A stretch of 19,486 bases of DNA from an uncultured Eubacteriales bacterium (GTDB lineage: Bacteria; Bacillota; Clostridia; Lachnospirales; Lachnospiraceae). The position numbers and the translations under genes were made by a program. The stretch's first letter is position 1. Every line of letters starts with the position of its first letter. Below the pieces are notes generated by a model. It ran no database searches and was not told the DNA's origin. It saw only the letters and a list, made by a program, of their open reading frames with translations. Where the stretch lies: assembly GCA_902772745.1 (NCBI GenBank), contig CACYBV010000156.1, positions 1-19,486 on the forward strand. The letters run 5' to 3'. This document shows, in pieces, positions 1-7,258 of the stretch.

Positions 1-1
1 C

Positions 2-1477
2 ATGCTCGATGCCTGCGACCGGCTCGGTATGTACGTGATGGACGAGAGCTTCGATATGTGGATGATCCACAAGAATCCCCATGACTACGCGAAAGAAGAT
101 TTCTCAAAATACTGGAAGGCGGACACCAAAGCCATGATCGACAAGGATTTCAGCCATCCTTCCGTAATTCTCTACTCGATCGGCAATGAGATTTCTGACC
201 TCGGTGCGGAATTCGGGCAGAAGATCTGCGCGGAAATGGCAGATTATGTCCGTTCCCTTGATTCTTCCCGCCCGACGACGCTCGGCATCAATCTGATGCT
301 TGCGAACATGGTTGCAAAAGGAAGAGGCATGTACGGAAACGGCGGAGATGACGAAAAGGAAAAGAAGCCGAACGCTGACGGTCTCTCCACCGCGCCTACG
401 AGCGAATTCTTCAACATCCTGATGAACAAGATGGGCGGCATGATGGAAAAAGCCGCTGCCGGCAAGGGTCCGGACAAAATTGTCGAAAAAGTATGCAGAA
501 GTCTCGATATGCCCGGTTACAACTACGCGCGGCCGCGTTATGAAAAAGAAGCGAAACTGTACCCGGACCGTCCCTTCGTCGGCTCGGAAACGCTTCCTCC
601 GGCGCTGTACAAGAACTGGGAGCTTGTGAAGAAGATTCCTCAGCTCACCGGCGATTTCATGTGGACCGGCTGGGATTATCTCGGGGAAGCCGGGATTGGC
701 ATGGTCCGCTATAAAAACAAAAAACAGCCGGATGATTCGCTGATCATCTCGGCCGGATCCGGCGTAATCGATATCCTTGGAAACAAGCGCCCCGAGGCCT
801 TTTGGAACCGCATCGTCTGGGGCATGGAAAAAGGTCCCGTGATTGCCTGCGAGCCCTACACCCACGCCGACGACAAGCGCGGCATCTCGATGTGGCGCAC
901 AACCGACGCCGTTTCCAGCTGGTCCTGGGAAGGATGCGAAGGCAAAAAGTCAACCGTCCTCGTATACGCGGACGCGGCTTCTGTCGAACTGTTCCTGAAC
1001 GGAAAGAGCCTCGGGCAGAAAAAGGTGAAGGAAGACCGCGCAGTATTCAAGAAGATCGCCTATGCGCCGGGGACGATCAAAGCCGTCTCCTATGATTCCG
1101 CCGGTTCCGTGATCGCCGAATCCGAACTGACAACCGCATCCGGCGCGGCTGAACTCCGCCTGAATCCGGAAGAGACCGTCCTTCGCGCCAACGGACAGGA
1201 TCTCGCATTCATCAATGTCAATCTTACCGATCCTTCCGGCATCACAAAGTCCGCTTCCGACCGGAAACTTCACGTCACGGTCGAAGGCGCGGGAATCCTG
1301 CAGGCCTGCGGATCTGCGGATCCGCAGCCGAAGGAACGCTACTACAAAGACAACTTCAGCTCCTATTACGGAAAAGCCCTCGTAATCGTCCGCACCTCGA
1401 AAGAACCCGGCGTAATCCGGATCACCGTCGAATCGGACGGCCTGGAGCCAGCCTCTGTCACCCTGACCGTGGAATAA
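2..1477 (+). CDS. GH2 beta-galactosidase-type glycoside hydrolase, 3' part (5' end outside window)
   Basis: This is the C-terminal 491 residues of a glycoside hydrolase family 2 enzyme that hydrolyses beta-galactosides or related beta-glycosides by a retaining mechanism. The reading frame is open to the left edge and the first visible residues (LDACDRLGM, then VMDESFDMW) are mid-barrel, so the true start lies upstream. For this subfamily I would expect roughly 300 more residues. The acid/base Glu is E63 in SIGNEIS and the nucleophile is E196 in VGSETLPPALY. Residues about 300-370 (SVELFLNGKSLGQKK) fit the DUF4982 beta-sandwich, and the last 110 or so fit the GH2 C-terminal Ig-like domain. A segment of charged and Met-rich residues (about 100-160) interrupts the barrel. 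The gene ends in TAA and runs into the bidirectional terminator at 1595-1648. Whether it is secreted and its exact substrate cannot be seen. Confidence 0.9.
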   Translation: MLDACDRLGMYVMDESFDMWMIHKNPHDYAKEDFSKYWKADTKAMIDKDFSHPSVILYSIGNEISDLGAEFGQKICAEMADYVRSLDSSRPTTLGINLMLANMVAKGRGMYGNGGDDEKEKKPNADGLSTAPTSEFFNILMNKMGGMMEKAAAGKGPDKIVEKVCRSLDMPGYNYARPRYEKEAKLYPDRPFVGSETLPPALYKNWELVKKIPQLTGDFMWTGWDYLGEAGIGMVRYKNKKQPDDSLIISAGSGVIDILGNKRPEAFWNRIVWGMEKGPVIACEPYTHADDKRGISMWRTTDAVSSWSWEGCEGKKSTVLVYADAASVELFLNGKSLGQKKVKEDRAVFKKIAYAPGTIKAVSYDSAGSVIAESELTTASGAAELRLNPEETVLRANGQDLAFINVNLTDPSGITKSASDRKLHVTVEGAGILQACGSADPQPKERYYKDNFSSYYGKALVIVRTSKEPGVIRITVESDGLEPASVTLTVE

Positions 1478-1594
1478 GCTCCCAAAGTCGCCCTGAAATC
1501 ACCGGAAGCTGTATAAAACCGCATTTCGGGATTGTGCGATTCGTCAAATTCCGTACACCGGCGTACGTGGATTTTCCTCATTGCGCGCTGCAAA

Positions 1595-1648
1595 AAGAAA
1601 AACCTGCCAGAAACGAGCTCCAGAGCCCGGGACTGGCAGGTTTTTCTT
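1595..1648. terminator. Bidirectional rho-independent terminator
   Basis: A perfect 16-bp inverted repeat (1595-1610 with 1633-1648, core CCTGCCAG/CTGGCAGG) has a 22-nt loop. The arms end in A-rich sequence on the left and T-rich sequence on the right, so transcripts from either strand have a U-rich end after a GC stem. It sits between the convergent GH2 gene, ending at 1477, and the exporter permease, ending at 1676, and probably stops both. Confidence 0.85.
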
Positions 1649-1675
1649 GTCAGACGAAGATCTCTGTTCTCTCCC

Positions 1676-2923
1676 TTACTCGTGCCTGAGCGCTTCGATC
1701 GGGTTGAGGCGGGATGCTTTCACCGCCGGGACGAGGCCGAAGATGATACCGATCAGGGTCGAAAAGGCGACTGCGATGACACAGGCCGGAATCGAGATCG
1801 CAACCGGTGTGCCGAGGACATTGGAGAGCATGTAGGCGAGGCCGATGCCGGCGCCGACGCCTAAAATACCGCCCATCAGGGTGAGAACCGCGGCTTCCGT
1901 CAGAAACTGCCAGAGGATGCGGCGGCCGCGCGCGCCGATCGCGATTTTCAGGCCGATTTCACGGGTGCGTTCGGTTACCGATACCAGCATGATATTCATG
2001 ACGCCGATACCGCCGACGAGAAGCGAGATGCCCGCAATCCAGATCAGCTGGTTATTGGTGCTCTGCGACAGCGACTGGAGGTTTGAAGCCTGCTCCAGAA
2101 GATCCGAAGCCTTATAGGTATAGGTGTTTCCGGAGATCACACGCTCTGTCAGCGCATCCGCGACTGCCTTTCCGGCAGTCGCCATCTCGTCCGTACTTTC
2201 TGCGCGGACGAGAACCTTCTGCGGCTCGTCATAGCGGTACGAAATGTCCCAGCAGACGTCCGGAATGAAAATCGCTCCGCCCGAATTTCCGGCGTACATG
2301 TAGTAATCCTGCAGGTTGTTGATGACCGGTTCATTGACGATGGTCTGGGCGGCGACGCCGATGATGGTATACGGCTCGCCCATCAGTTCCACAGTCTTTC
2401 CGACAGGATCCTCGCCGTTGAAAAGGGAGGAGGCAACCGTGGATTCCACGATCATCACCTTGTGGAATTCCGTAAAGTCTTCTTCGATAAAGCCGCGTCC
2501 GGAATTCACGCGGTAGTTGTTGGTGTGGAAATAGTGACGGTCCACGCCGTAGAGTTCGCCGCTGTAGGCGGTATTCAGATAATAAACGCCGTCCGCATAG
2601 CCCCGGTAACGGTATGCCGACACATCCAGCACGCCCGGAAGCTTCTGCAGTTCCTGAATGTCCTCTTCCGTGATGACGCGGACGCCTTCCGGAAGCGGGG
2701 ACCACTGCAGGTCATATTCATTGTCGTCACGGTTCAGGCTGACATCGACCGTATTCGTTCCGGACCCGATCAGGTTTTTCTTGATCTGTTCATTGGTGCC
2801 CTTGATCGTAGATACGATCGTGATAATCGCCGCGATGCCGATAATGATGCCGAGCATCGTCAGGAAGGAACGCAGCTTGTGGCTGAAAACGCCCTGAAAG
2901 GCGAGTCCGATATTCTCAAACAT
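1676..2923 (-). CDS. MacB/FtsX-type ABC transporter permease
   Basis: A 415-residue inner-membrane permease of the MacB/LolC/FtsX superfamily, last gene of the exporter operon. The N-terminus has the typical cytoplasmic helix and first membrane segment (about residues 13-40, HKLRSFLTMLGIIIGIAAI). A large extracytoplasmic MacB-like domain follows (about 45-285), then three membrane segments in the last 130 residues. The signature GGIGVMNIMLVSVTERTREIG and the terminal ASRLNPIEALRHE are classic for this family. Two copies would pair with the ATPase at 4665-5345, and the protein would couple cytoplasmic ATP hydrolysis to movement of the external domain. The start is supported by GGAGGTG on the minus strand (2929-2935) just before the ATG. 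The gap to the adaptor stop is 12 bp. In Gram-positive bacteria such systems export peptides, antimicrobials or toxic compounds. The substrate is not evident here. Confidence 0.93.
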   Translation of the reverse strand: MFENIGLAFQGVFSHKLRSFLTMLGIIIGIAAIITIVSTIKGTNEQIKKNLIGSGTNTVDVSLNRDDNEYDLQWSPLPEGVRVITEEDIQELQKLPGVLDVSAYRYRGYADGVYYLNTAYSGELYGVDRHYFHTNNYRVNSGRGFIEEDFTEFHKVMIVESTVASSLFNGEDPVGKTVELMGEPYTIIGVAAQTIVNEPVINNLQDYYMYAGNSGGAIFIPDVCWDISYRYDEPQKVLVRAESTDEMATAGKAVADALTERVISGNTYTYKASDLLEQASNLQSLSQSTNNQLIWIAGISLLVGGIGVMNIMLVSVTERTREIGLKIAIGARGRRILWQFLTEAAVLTLMGGILGVGAGIGLAYMLSNVLGTPVAISIPACVIAVAFSTLIGIIFGLVPAVKASRLNPIEALRHE

Positions 2924-2935
2924 CCGCGCACCTCC

Positions 2936-4672
2936 TTAATACATGCCTTCATAAAGCTGATCCGGCGAAGCTTCCACCGTATCGGCGCCGTCTTCGACAT
3001 CCCGCCCGTACGGGAAGGCGACATAATCTTCCATCGTCAGACCGGAGCGGATCTCATAAAGCTCATTCCAGAGAATCTTTCCCGTCGTGATATACTGCTT
3101 TTTGAGCAGCCCGTCCTCCCCGCGTTTGTAAACATAGGGACGGCCGTTCTCTTCCCGGATCAGGAACTTCTGCAGATACCAGGCATTATCCACCGTTTCC
3201 GCCTGCGGATTGTAGGTGAGACCGACCCAGTCGCCCTCCTGCAGTTCCGCCGAAGCATCGACAAAGACCGTGAACGGATACCAGGAAACATTGTTGTTTC
3301 CGCCGGACCAGCCGTTCTGTTCCGCAGGCCGGTCGCCGATCTCCGTTACGGTTCCTTCGTACATCATCCCGTTCATCCAGGAACTTACGGTGATGGTCTG
3401 CCCGATCTGAAGCTTTTCGCGGTCAAATTCGCCGATCGATCCGGTGATGTAATATCCGCCGCCGCCCGAAAGCACAAGCACCGCGTCATAGGCGCTGCCC
3501 ATCATCTCAAGCGGGAGAACCGAAGTGACCTCGCCGTCGATATTCGCACGGACCGTTCCGTCATTGACCTCGGCTTTTGCTTTTTCGAGATTGACCTCGG
3601 CGATTTTGATATCCAGCTCCAGGTCGGAAATCGCTTTCCCCGTACTGGCCTTGAGATCCGCAAGTTCCGCCCGCGAATACGAATTCGCAAGAAGCGTATA
3701 CGCATACTCGATCTGTGCCTCAAGACTGGCAATAACCGGAGGTTCTTCCGGATACTCCGGCTCGATCGGAATCGGGGAGAATACCGCGATCCGAAGCGGT
3801 TTTTCCTCGGGTTTCTCCGGCTCCTCCGATTCCTCCGGATTTCCGGAGTCTTCCGGGTTCCCATCGTCTTTTGGGGCATCTTCATCCGCATCTTCCGGAG
3901 CGTCTTCCGCTGTGTCCGCCGGCGCTTCCGAGGGATCTTTCCCATCATCCGGGTCTTCGTTTCCGCCATCCGAAGGGGCCTCCGGATCCTCCGGGCTGAT
4001 TTCCGGTTCTCCCCGGCAGATCTGAAGTCCGTAGTATCCGAAATACTGTCCGTCGTCCCCATCGACGAAGACGACATAGATATCGTCCTTTCCGCTTTCC
4101 GAAAGCAGCGCTATGGGATCGATTACGCCCGGGTTTTCAATATAGCGCGGATCATCCATGGTCCAATTCCCGAGAGGGAGCTCCGGATATTCCGGTTCGG
4201 GCATCGATTCATATGCCGCCTGAAGCTGGGCCTGCAGAGAATTAATCCACCACTCGATATCCTCGGAAATACGCGCATGCTCCAGTTTTTCAAGGATCTT
4301 CTGCTGGTTGTCAAGCTCCATTTTCTGTTTTTCCAGCGCAATTTCAGCCTTTTCGACATCGAGTTTCGACAGCGTCGTATCAAAAGCCAGAAGGGGATCG
4401 CCCTTTTTCACCTTCTGCCCCTCATGCACAAAAACCTCCGTTACGGTCTGTGTGCTGGAAAGGTAGATTTTCTGCATATTGTCCATCTTGACGGAACCCG
4501 AGGACTCGCTCTGGTCCATCCACATATTGGTCTGGGCGAAGTTTGCGACCTGGTACACATTCACGGGCTTGCGGTTCATATTGCGGTAAACGGTCAGCCC
4601 GCCGTAGGTTCCGCCCGCCAGGAGGGCGAGCACCAGGAAGATAATCAGGATTCGTTTCAGGGCCTTAGGCAT
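2936..4672 (-). CDS. HlyD/MacA-like membrane fusion (adaptor) protein with large acidic insert
   Basis: A 578-residue adaptor for the adjacent MacB-like permease. One N-terminal membrane anchor (residues 8-26) is followed by a half-lipoyl strand region (60-98, with VHEGQKVKKGDPLLAFD) and a first coiled-coil arm (100-150). The returning arm is at 313-370. It is followed by the second lipoyl half (GTVRANIDGEVTSVL) and beta-barrel and membrane-proximal regions. Between the two arms, where a MacA hairpin normally turns, lies an insert of about 150 residues. It contains a small beta-looking segment (DDIYVVFVDGDDGQYFGYY) and a Pro/Glu/Asp-rich tract (222-292). An upstream in-frame GTG at 4681 falls inside the Shine-Dalgarno sequence, so I choose the ATG at 4672. 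The ORF overlaps the ATPase stop by 8 bp, so translation is probably coupled. Function as a permease partner is inferred from the operon and family. Confidence 0.9.
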   Translation of the reverse strand: MPKALKRILIIFLVLALLAGGTYGGLTVYRNMNRKPVNVYQVANFAQTNMWMDQSESSGSVKMDNMQKIYLSSTQTVTEVFVHEGQKVKKGDPLLAFDTTLSKLDVEKAEIALEKQKMELDNQQKILEKLEHARISEDIEWWINSLQAQLQAAYESMPEPEYPELPLGNWTMDDPRYIENPGVIDPIALLSESGKDDIYVVFVDGDDGQYFGYYGLQICRGEPEISPEDPEAPSDGGNEDPDDGKDPSEAPADTAEDAPEDADEDAPKDDGNPEDSGNPEESEEPEKPEEKPLRIAVFSPIPIEPEYPEEPPVIASLEAQIEYAYTLLANSYSRAELADLKASTGKAISDLELDIKIAEVNLEKAKAEVNDGTVRANIDGEVTSVLPLEMMGSAYDAVLVLSGGGGYYITGSIGEFDREKLQIGQTITVSSWMNGMMYEGTVTEIGDRPAEQNGWSGGNNNVSWYPFTVFVDASAELQEGDWVGLTYNPQAETVDNAWYLQKFLIREENGRPYVYKRGEDGLLKKQYITTGKILWNELYEIRSGLTMEDYVAFPYGRDVEDGADTVEASPDQLYEGMY

Positions 4673-5345
4673 TCTGATCACCTCCCGTCAGCACACCGTC
4701 ACGGATCCTTATGATGGTTTCGGCGTTTTCGGCGACATTCTGGTCGTGCGTGATCATCAGGATCGTCGCGCCCTGTTCGTGCAGCGTATGGAAAATGTCC
4801 ATGACCTGGGCGCCGGACTGCGAGTCCAAGGCACCGGTCGGTTCATCCGCGAGAATCAGCGCCGGATTTCCGACAATCGCGCGCGCGATCGCGACACGCT
4901 GGCACTGTCCGCCGGAAAGCTGGTCCGGCCGGTAATGAAGCCTGTCGGAAAGTCCGACCCGTTCCAGCGCTTCCTTCGCGCGCTTCCTGCGCTCGGACCT
5001 TCTCACGCCGCCGTAGAGAAGCGGCAGCGCGACATTGTCCAGAGCAGACAGCTTGGGCAGCAGATTGAAGGACTGGAATACGAAGCCGATCTTTTTATTC
5101 CGAAGATCCGCCAGCTGTTTTTTCCGGAGCTTTTTGACGTCCTTTTCACCGAAAACATAGGTTCCCGACGTCGGAACATCGAGACAGCCGATGATATTCA
5201 TCAGCGTCGTCTTGCCGGAACCGGAGGGTCCCATAATCGCGATATAGTCCCCCTCGCTGACGGAAAGATTCACATTTTTCAGGACATTTGTCACGGATTT
5301 CCCCATCGGATAATCCTTGCAGATGTCGGTCATACTAAGAATCAT
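4665..5345 (-). CDS. ABC transporter ATP-binding protein (MacB/LolD/YknY-type)
   Basis: A 226-residue cytoplasmic ATPase with every motif of an active nucleotide-binding domain. These are Walker A GPSGSGKT (39-46), the Q-loop Gln in VFQSFNLLP (Q91), the signature LSGGQ (143-147), Walker B LILADE with the catalytic Glu (E168) in DEPTGALD, and the switch His in MITHD (H200). Length and motifs fit the family that powers MacB/LolCDE/FtsEX-like permeases rather than import systems. It sits between two adaptor genes, with a 15-bp gap after the first and an 8-bp overlap with the second. GGAGG lies 9 nt upstream of the ATG on the minus strand. It should dimerise beneath the permease at 1676-2923. Confidence 0.96.
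   Translation of the reverse strand: MILSMTDICKDYPMGKSVTNVLKNVNLSVSEGDYIAIMGPSGSGKTTLMNIIGCLDVPTSGTYVFGEKDVKKLRKKQLADLRNKKIGFVFQSFNLLPKLSALDNVALPLLYGGVRRSERRKRAKEALERVGLSDRLHYRPDQLSGGQCQRVAIARAIVGNPALILADEPTGALDSQSGAQVMDIFHTLHEQGATILMITHDQNVAENAETIIRIRDGVLTGGDQNA
4676..4685 (-). promoter_or_regulatory. Extended Shine-Dalgarno that fixes the adaptor start
   Basis: Read on the minus strand the site is GGAGGTGATC, a ten-base match to the complement of the 16S rRNA 3' end. It lies 3 nt before the ATG at 4672. GGAGG itself ends 8 nt before the start. The alternative GTG at 4681 is buried in this site and is therefore unlikely to be used. Confidence 0.85.
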
Positions 5346-5360
5346 CTTCCGTTTCCTCCG

Positions 5361-6779
5361 TTATTTTCTGATGGGTTCTTCGGCTGCGCCCGGCTGCGGG
5401 AGCGGTTCCCCGATCCCGGCCCCGTCCTCAGGCACGGCCTGATCTTCAAAGTACTCCGCGTCGGGATCAATTTCGATTTCATAGCCGTTTTCCGGGTTGA
5501 ATTCACCGTCAAAATTCATATCGTCTTCAAAATTCATCCCGTTGTCGAAGTTCATATCGCCGTCATTGTCTATTTCATCGCCGGGGCCGACGGGAACGAC
5601 CGCGCCGCCGTTGTCAATCGGCATGTCCTGCGAAGGATCATAGACCGTGCACTTCATTCCCTCGACAAGCGTTTCATCCGGGAAAGCGATATAATCATCT
5701 GCGGACAGTCCGGAAACGATTTCATATGTTCCCATCATCTCATCCTGCTCGCCGAGCGTGACTTTCCGCTTTTCAAGCTTCTCCTTCCCGTCCATCGCCC
5801 AGACGAAAGGATCCGTATCAGGATCAACGATAAAGTACGCCGGGAGCATCATCCGGTTCGCCTCGTCGATCACATCCTGTCCATAGTCCGGTTCGATGTA
5901 AACGTGCTGTCCGAGCATCAGGCCTTCACTGTCGAAAAGCTCCACATAGAAAGGATATTTGCTGGAACTTGCGGTGCCAGGACCGCTGTCCTCATAATAA
6001 ACCATACCGCCCTGGCCGCTCTGCGCGTTCTCCCAGTCGATCTTTGTGACCACTCCGGACCAGGTATCCTTTGTGACGCGTGACCTAAGAAGCACCGGCG
6101 TGCCTTCCGGAAGCGCCTGCGCATTGGTCTCATTGATATAGCCCTGAACACGGTAGGTTCCGTCTTCAACAATCGTCATGAAGGGAAGCGGGCGTCCGTA
6201 ATCGTCATAGCCGCCGTTCTGGTTGATCGCCTGGATACGGCCCGAGATCGGAGACTCCACCGAAGTTTCCAGAAGTCCCGCCTCCAGCTTCTCAATCTCC
6301 TGTTCCTTCAGTTTAATGTTATATTCGCTTTCCTGGATATTGGCTTCCATTTCGCGGATTTCCAGCATAAACGCGAGCTGCTGGTCTTCCTTGGCCTTTT
6401 CCTTCTCCTCCTCGAGCTTCTCCTTGTCCTGGATCTGCGACTCCAGCGTCAGCTTCTTGCGCTCCAGGTCCAGCTTCGCCTGTTCGAGTGTGAACTCCAT
6501 CATCGTGGAATCATAGGTAAACAGCGTCTGGCCCTCCTGTACGGTATCGCCGACCTGCACCAGGATATCCTTGATCTCCGCGGTGTCCGATTTTTCGACT
6601 TTCGTCTCGGATTCCGACACGACGACGCCCGCAAAGCGGTCTACAATCCCGACAGAGCCGATGCCGGTGATCACGCCGACGTTCTGTACGGTCACTTCGC
6701 CGAGATCCTGTTTCTCACAGCCCATGAGGCAGAGGAACGAGAAAAGCACGGCCATAAGCACTGCAAAATACTTTTTCAT
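5361..6779 (-). CDS. Lipoprotein HlyD/MacA-like adaptor with Asp/Asn-rich tail
   Basis: A 472-residue adaptor protein and first gene of the exporter operon. The N-terminus is a lipoprotein signal peptide with lipobox LMGC (lipidated C21), so it should be anchored to the outer face of the cytoplasmic membrane. The lipoyl half AEIKDILVQVGDTVQEGQTLF (68-88) precedes a long, well-formed coiled-coil hairpin (about 95-172, rich in E/K/L). The second lipoyl half (ESPISGRIQAINQNGG) and beta-barrel regions follow (to about 375). The last 90 residues are acidic and contain repeats of the form MNFDNG/MNFEDD/MNFDGE. A modest site (GGAAG) precedes the ATG. The next gene is the ATPase, 15 bp downstream. 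It resembles the second adaptor in architecture, but anchoring differs (lipid versus helix), and the two sequences are clearly distinct. Confidence 0.9.
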   Translation of the reverse strand: MKKYFAVLMAVLFSFLCLMGCEKQDLGEVTVQNVGVITGIGSVGIVDRFAGVVVSESETKVEKSDTAEIKDILVQVGDTVQEGQTLFTYDSTMMEFTLEQAKLDLERKKLTLESQIQDKEKLEEEKEKAKEDQQLAFMLEIREMEANIQESEYNIKLKEQEIEKLEAGLLETSVESPISGRIQAINQNGGYDDYGRPLPFMTIVEDGTYRVQGYINETNAQALPEGTPVLLRSRVTKDTWSGVVTKIDWENAQSGQGGMVYYEDSGPGTASSSKYPFYVELFDSEGLMLGQHVYIEPDYGQDVIDEANRMMLPAYFIVDPDTDPFVWAMDGKEKLEKRKVTLGEQDEMMGTYEIVSGLSADDYIAFPDETLVEGMKCTVYDPSQDMPIDNGGAVVPVGPGDEIDNDGDMNFDNGMNFEDDMNFDGEFNPENGYEIEIDPDAEYFEDQAVPEDGAGIGEPLPQPGAAEEPIRK

Positions 6780-6784
6780 AATCC

Positions 6785-6985
6785 ACTTCCTTTTCCAGAT
6801 AATCTTTTTTTATGATATGTTTCCCGGTCTGAAATACCGTCACAGACGGGGTCTGTCCCGAATTCTGAAAGCCGTACAGTTCCCCGTATTATTAATGACG
6901 CCTTTTTCCGGCACTGCGTTTCACAGGAAACCGATTTTTTGTGAAAAAATCGGTTTTTTCCGAAAAACACAGTCTCTGAAACGAC
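6785..6985 (-). promoter_or_regulatory. Long 5' leader of the exporter operon with alternative hairpins
   Basis: From the promoter at 6992-7020 the exporter mRNA would carry about 205 nt before its first ATG. A 13-bp hairpin with a 3-nt loop is encoded at 6928-6940/6944-6956 (AAACCGATTTTTT and its complement). An overlapping 7-bp hairpin, TTTCACA at 6919-6925 with TGTGAAA at 6940-6946, cannot form at the same time. Nearer the gene, CAGAC (6843-6847) can pair either with GTCTG at 6851-6855 or with GTCTG at 6827-6831. This suggests leader-based control, but no known riboswitch class was recognised. Confidence 0.4.
6928..6956. terminator. Terminator-like hairpin in the intergenic leader
   Basis: A perfect 13-bp stem with loop GTG. 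On the plus strand it is followed directly by a T run (to 6959). On the minus strand the T-rich arm is followed by only three T then CCTG. No plus-strand gene ends here. It may shield the leader from rightward transcription, or act as an attenuator for the leftward exporter transcript. Confidence 0.45.
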
Positions 6986-6991
6986 CGTGTC

Positions 6992-7020
6992 ATTATACTT
7001 GATTTATACAGAAAAGTCAA
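6992..7020 (-). promoter_or_regulatory. Vegetative (sigma-70/SigA-type) promoter of the exporter operon
   Basis: On the minus strand TTGACT (7015-7020) and a perfect TATAAT (6992-6997) are separated by exactly 17 bp. It points toward the lipoprotein adaptor gene starting at 6779. Transcription should begin near 6985. Confidence 0.85.
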
Positions 7021-7026
7021 ACCGGA

Positions 7027-7088
7027 CCGGCCTGCAGATTCCTTTTATTTTTCCTCGCGGAAAACATTGCATTTCTCCCGCAGGCCGG
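7027..7088. repeat. Nested inverted repeats in the divergent control region
   Basis: An outer perfect 9-bp inverted repeat, CCGGCCTGC (7027-7035) with GCAGGCCGG (7080-7088), encloses an inner repeat TTTTCC (7049-7054) with GGAAAA (7059-7064). It lies between the two divergent promoters, a natural place for an operator. No binding protein is encoded nearby, and the match to any known operator is not evident. Confidence 0.4.
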
Positions 7089-7168
7089 GCTTTTCCGCTG
7101 ATCCTCGGCGCAGGCTTTTCGGATACGGTTCATCCGCTCAGGGATTCGCCCGGAATGGCAAAGACACA

Positions 7169-7197
7169 TTGAAAAACCGCCGCGGCTGTGATATGAT
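7169..7197 (+). promoter_or_regulatory. Vegetative promoter of the transporter/hydrolase operon
   Basis: TTGAAA (7169-7174) and TATGAT (7192-7197) are spaced by 17 bp and lie about 60 bp before the MFS gene start. Transcription should begin near 7204. Confidence 0.75.
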
Positions 7198-7258
7198 GAT
7201 TCCGGCAGACTGCGGAACCGAAAAACAGCCGCAAAATCATGAAGGGGGAAACAGAGTT

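Noticed and set aside
2462..4714. A 750-codon open frame on the plus strand opposite the second adaptor
   Set aside because: It is antisense to a clear HlyD/MacA-like gene and has an Arg/Ile/Phe-rich composition with no recognisable motif. It is a by-product of the high-GC codon pattern of the real gene.
4746..6083. A 445-codon open frame on the plus strand opposite the ATPase and first adaptor
   Set aside because: It crosses two genuine genes with complete family motifs on the other strand, and its own product has no family features.
6842..6856. ACAGAC/GTCTGT palindrome as a mobile-element end
   Set aside because: There is no matching copy elsewhere in the window, no target duplication and no transposase. 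It is better read as part of the leader structure.
7067..7258. An N-terminal extension of the MFS transporter
   Set aside because: It overlaps the promoter at 7169-7197 and has no ribosome binding site. The ATG at 7259 has AAGGGGG upstream and gives a normal MFS N-terminus.
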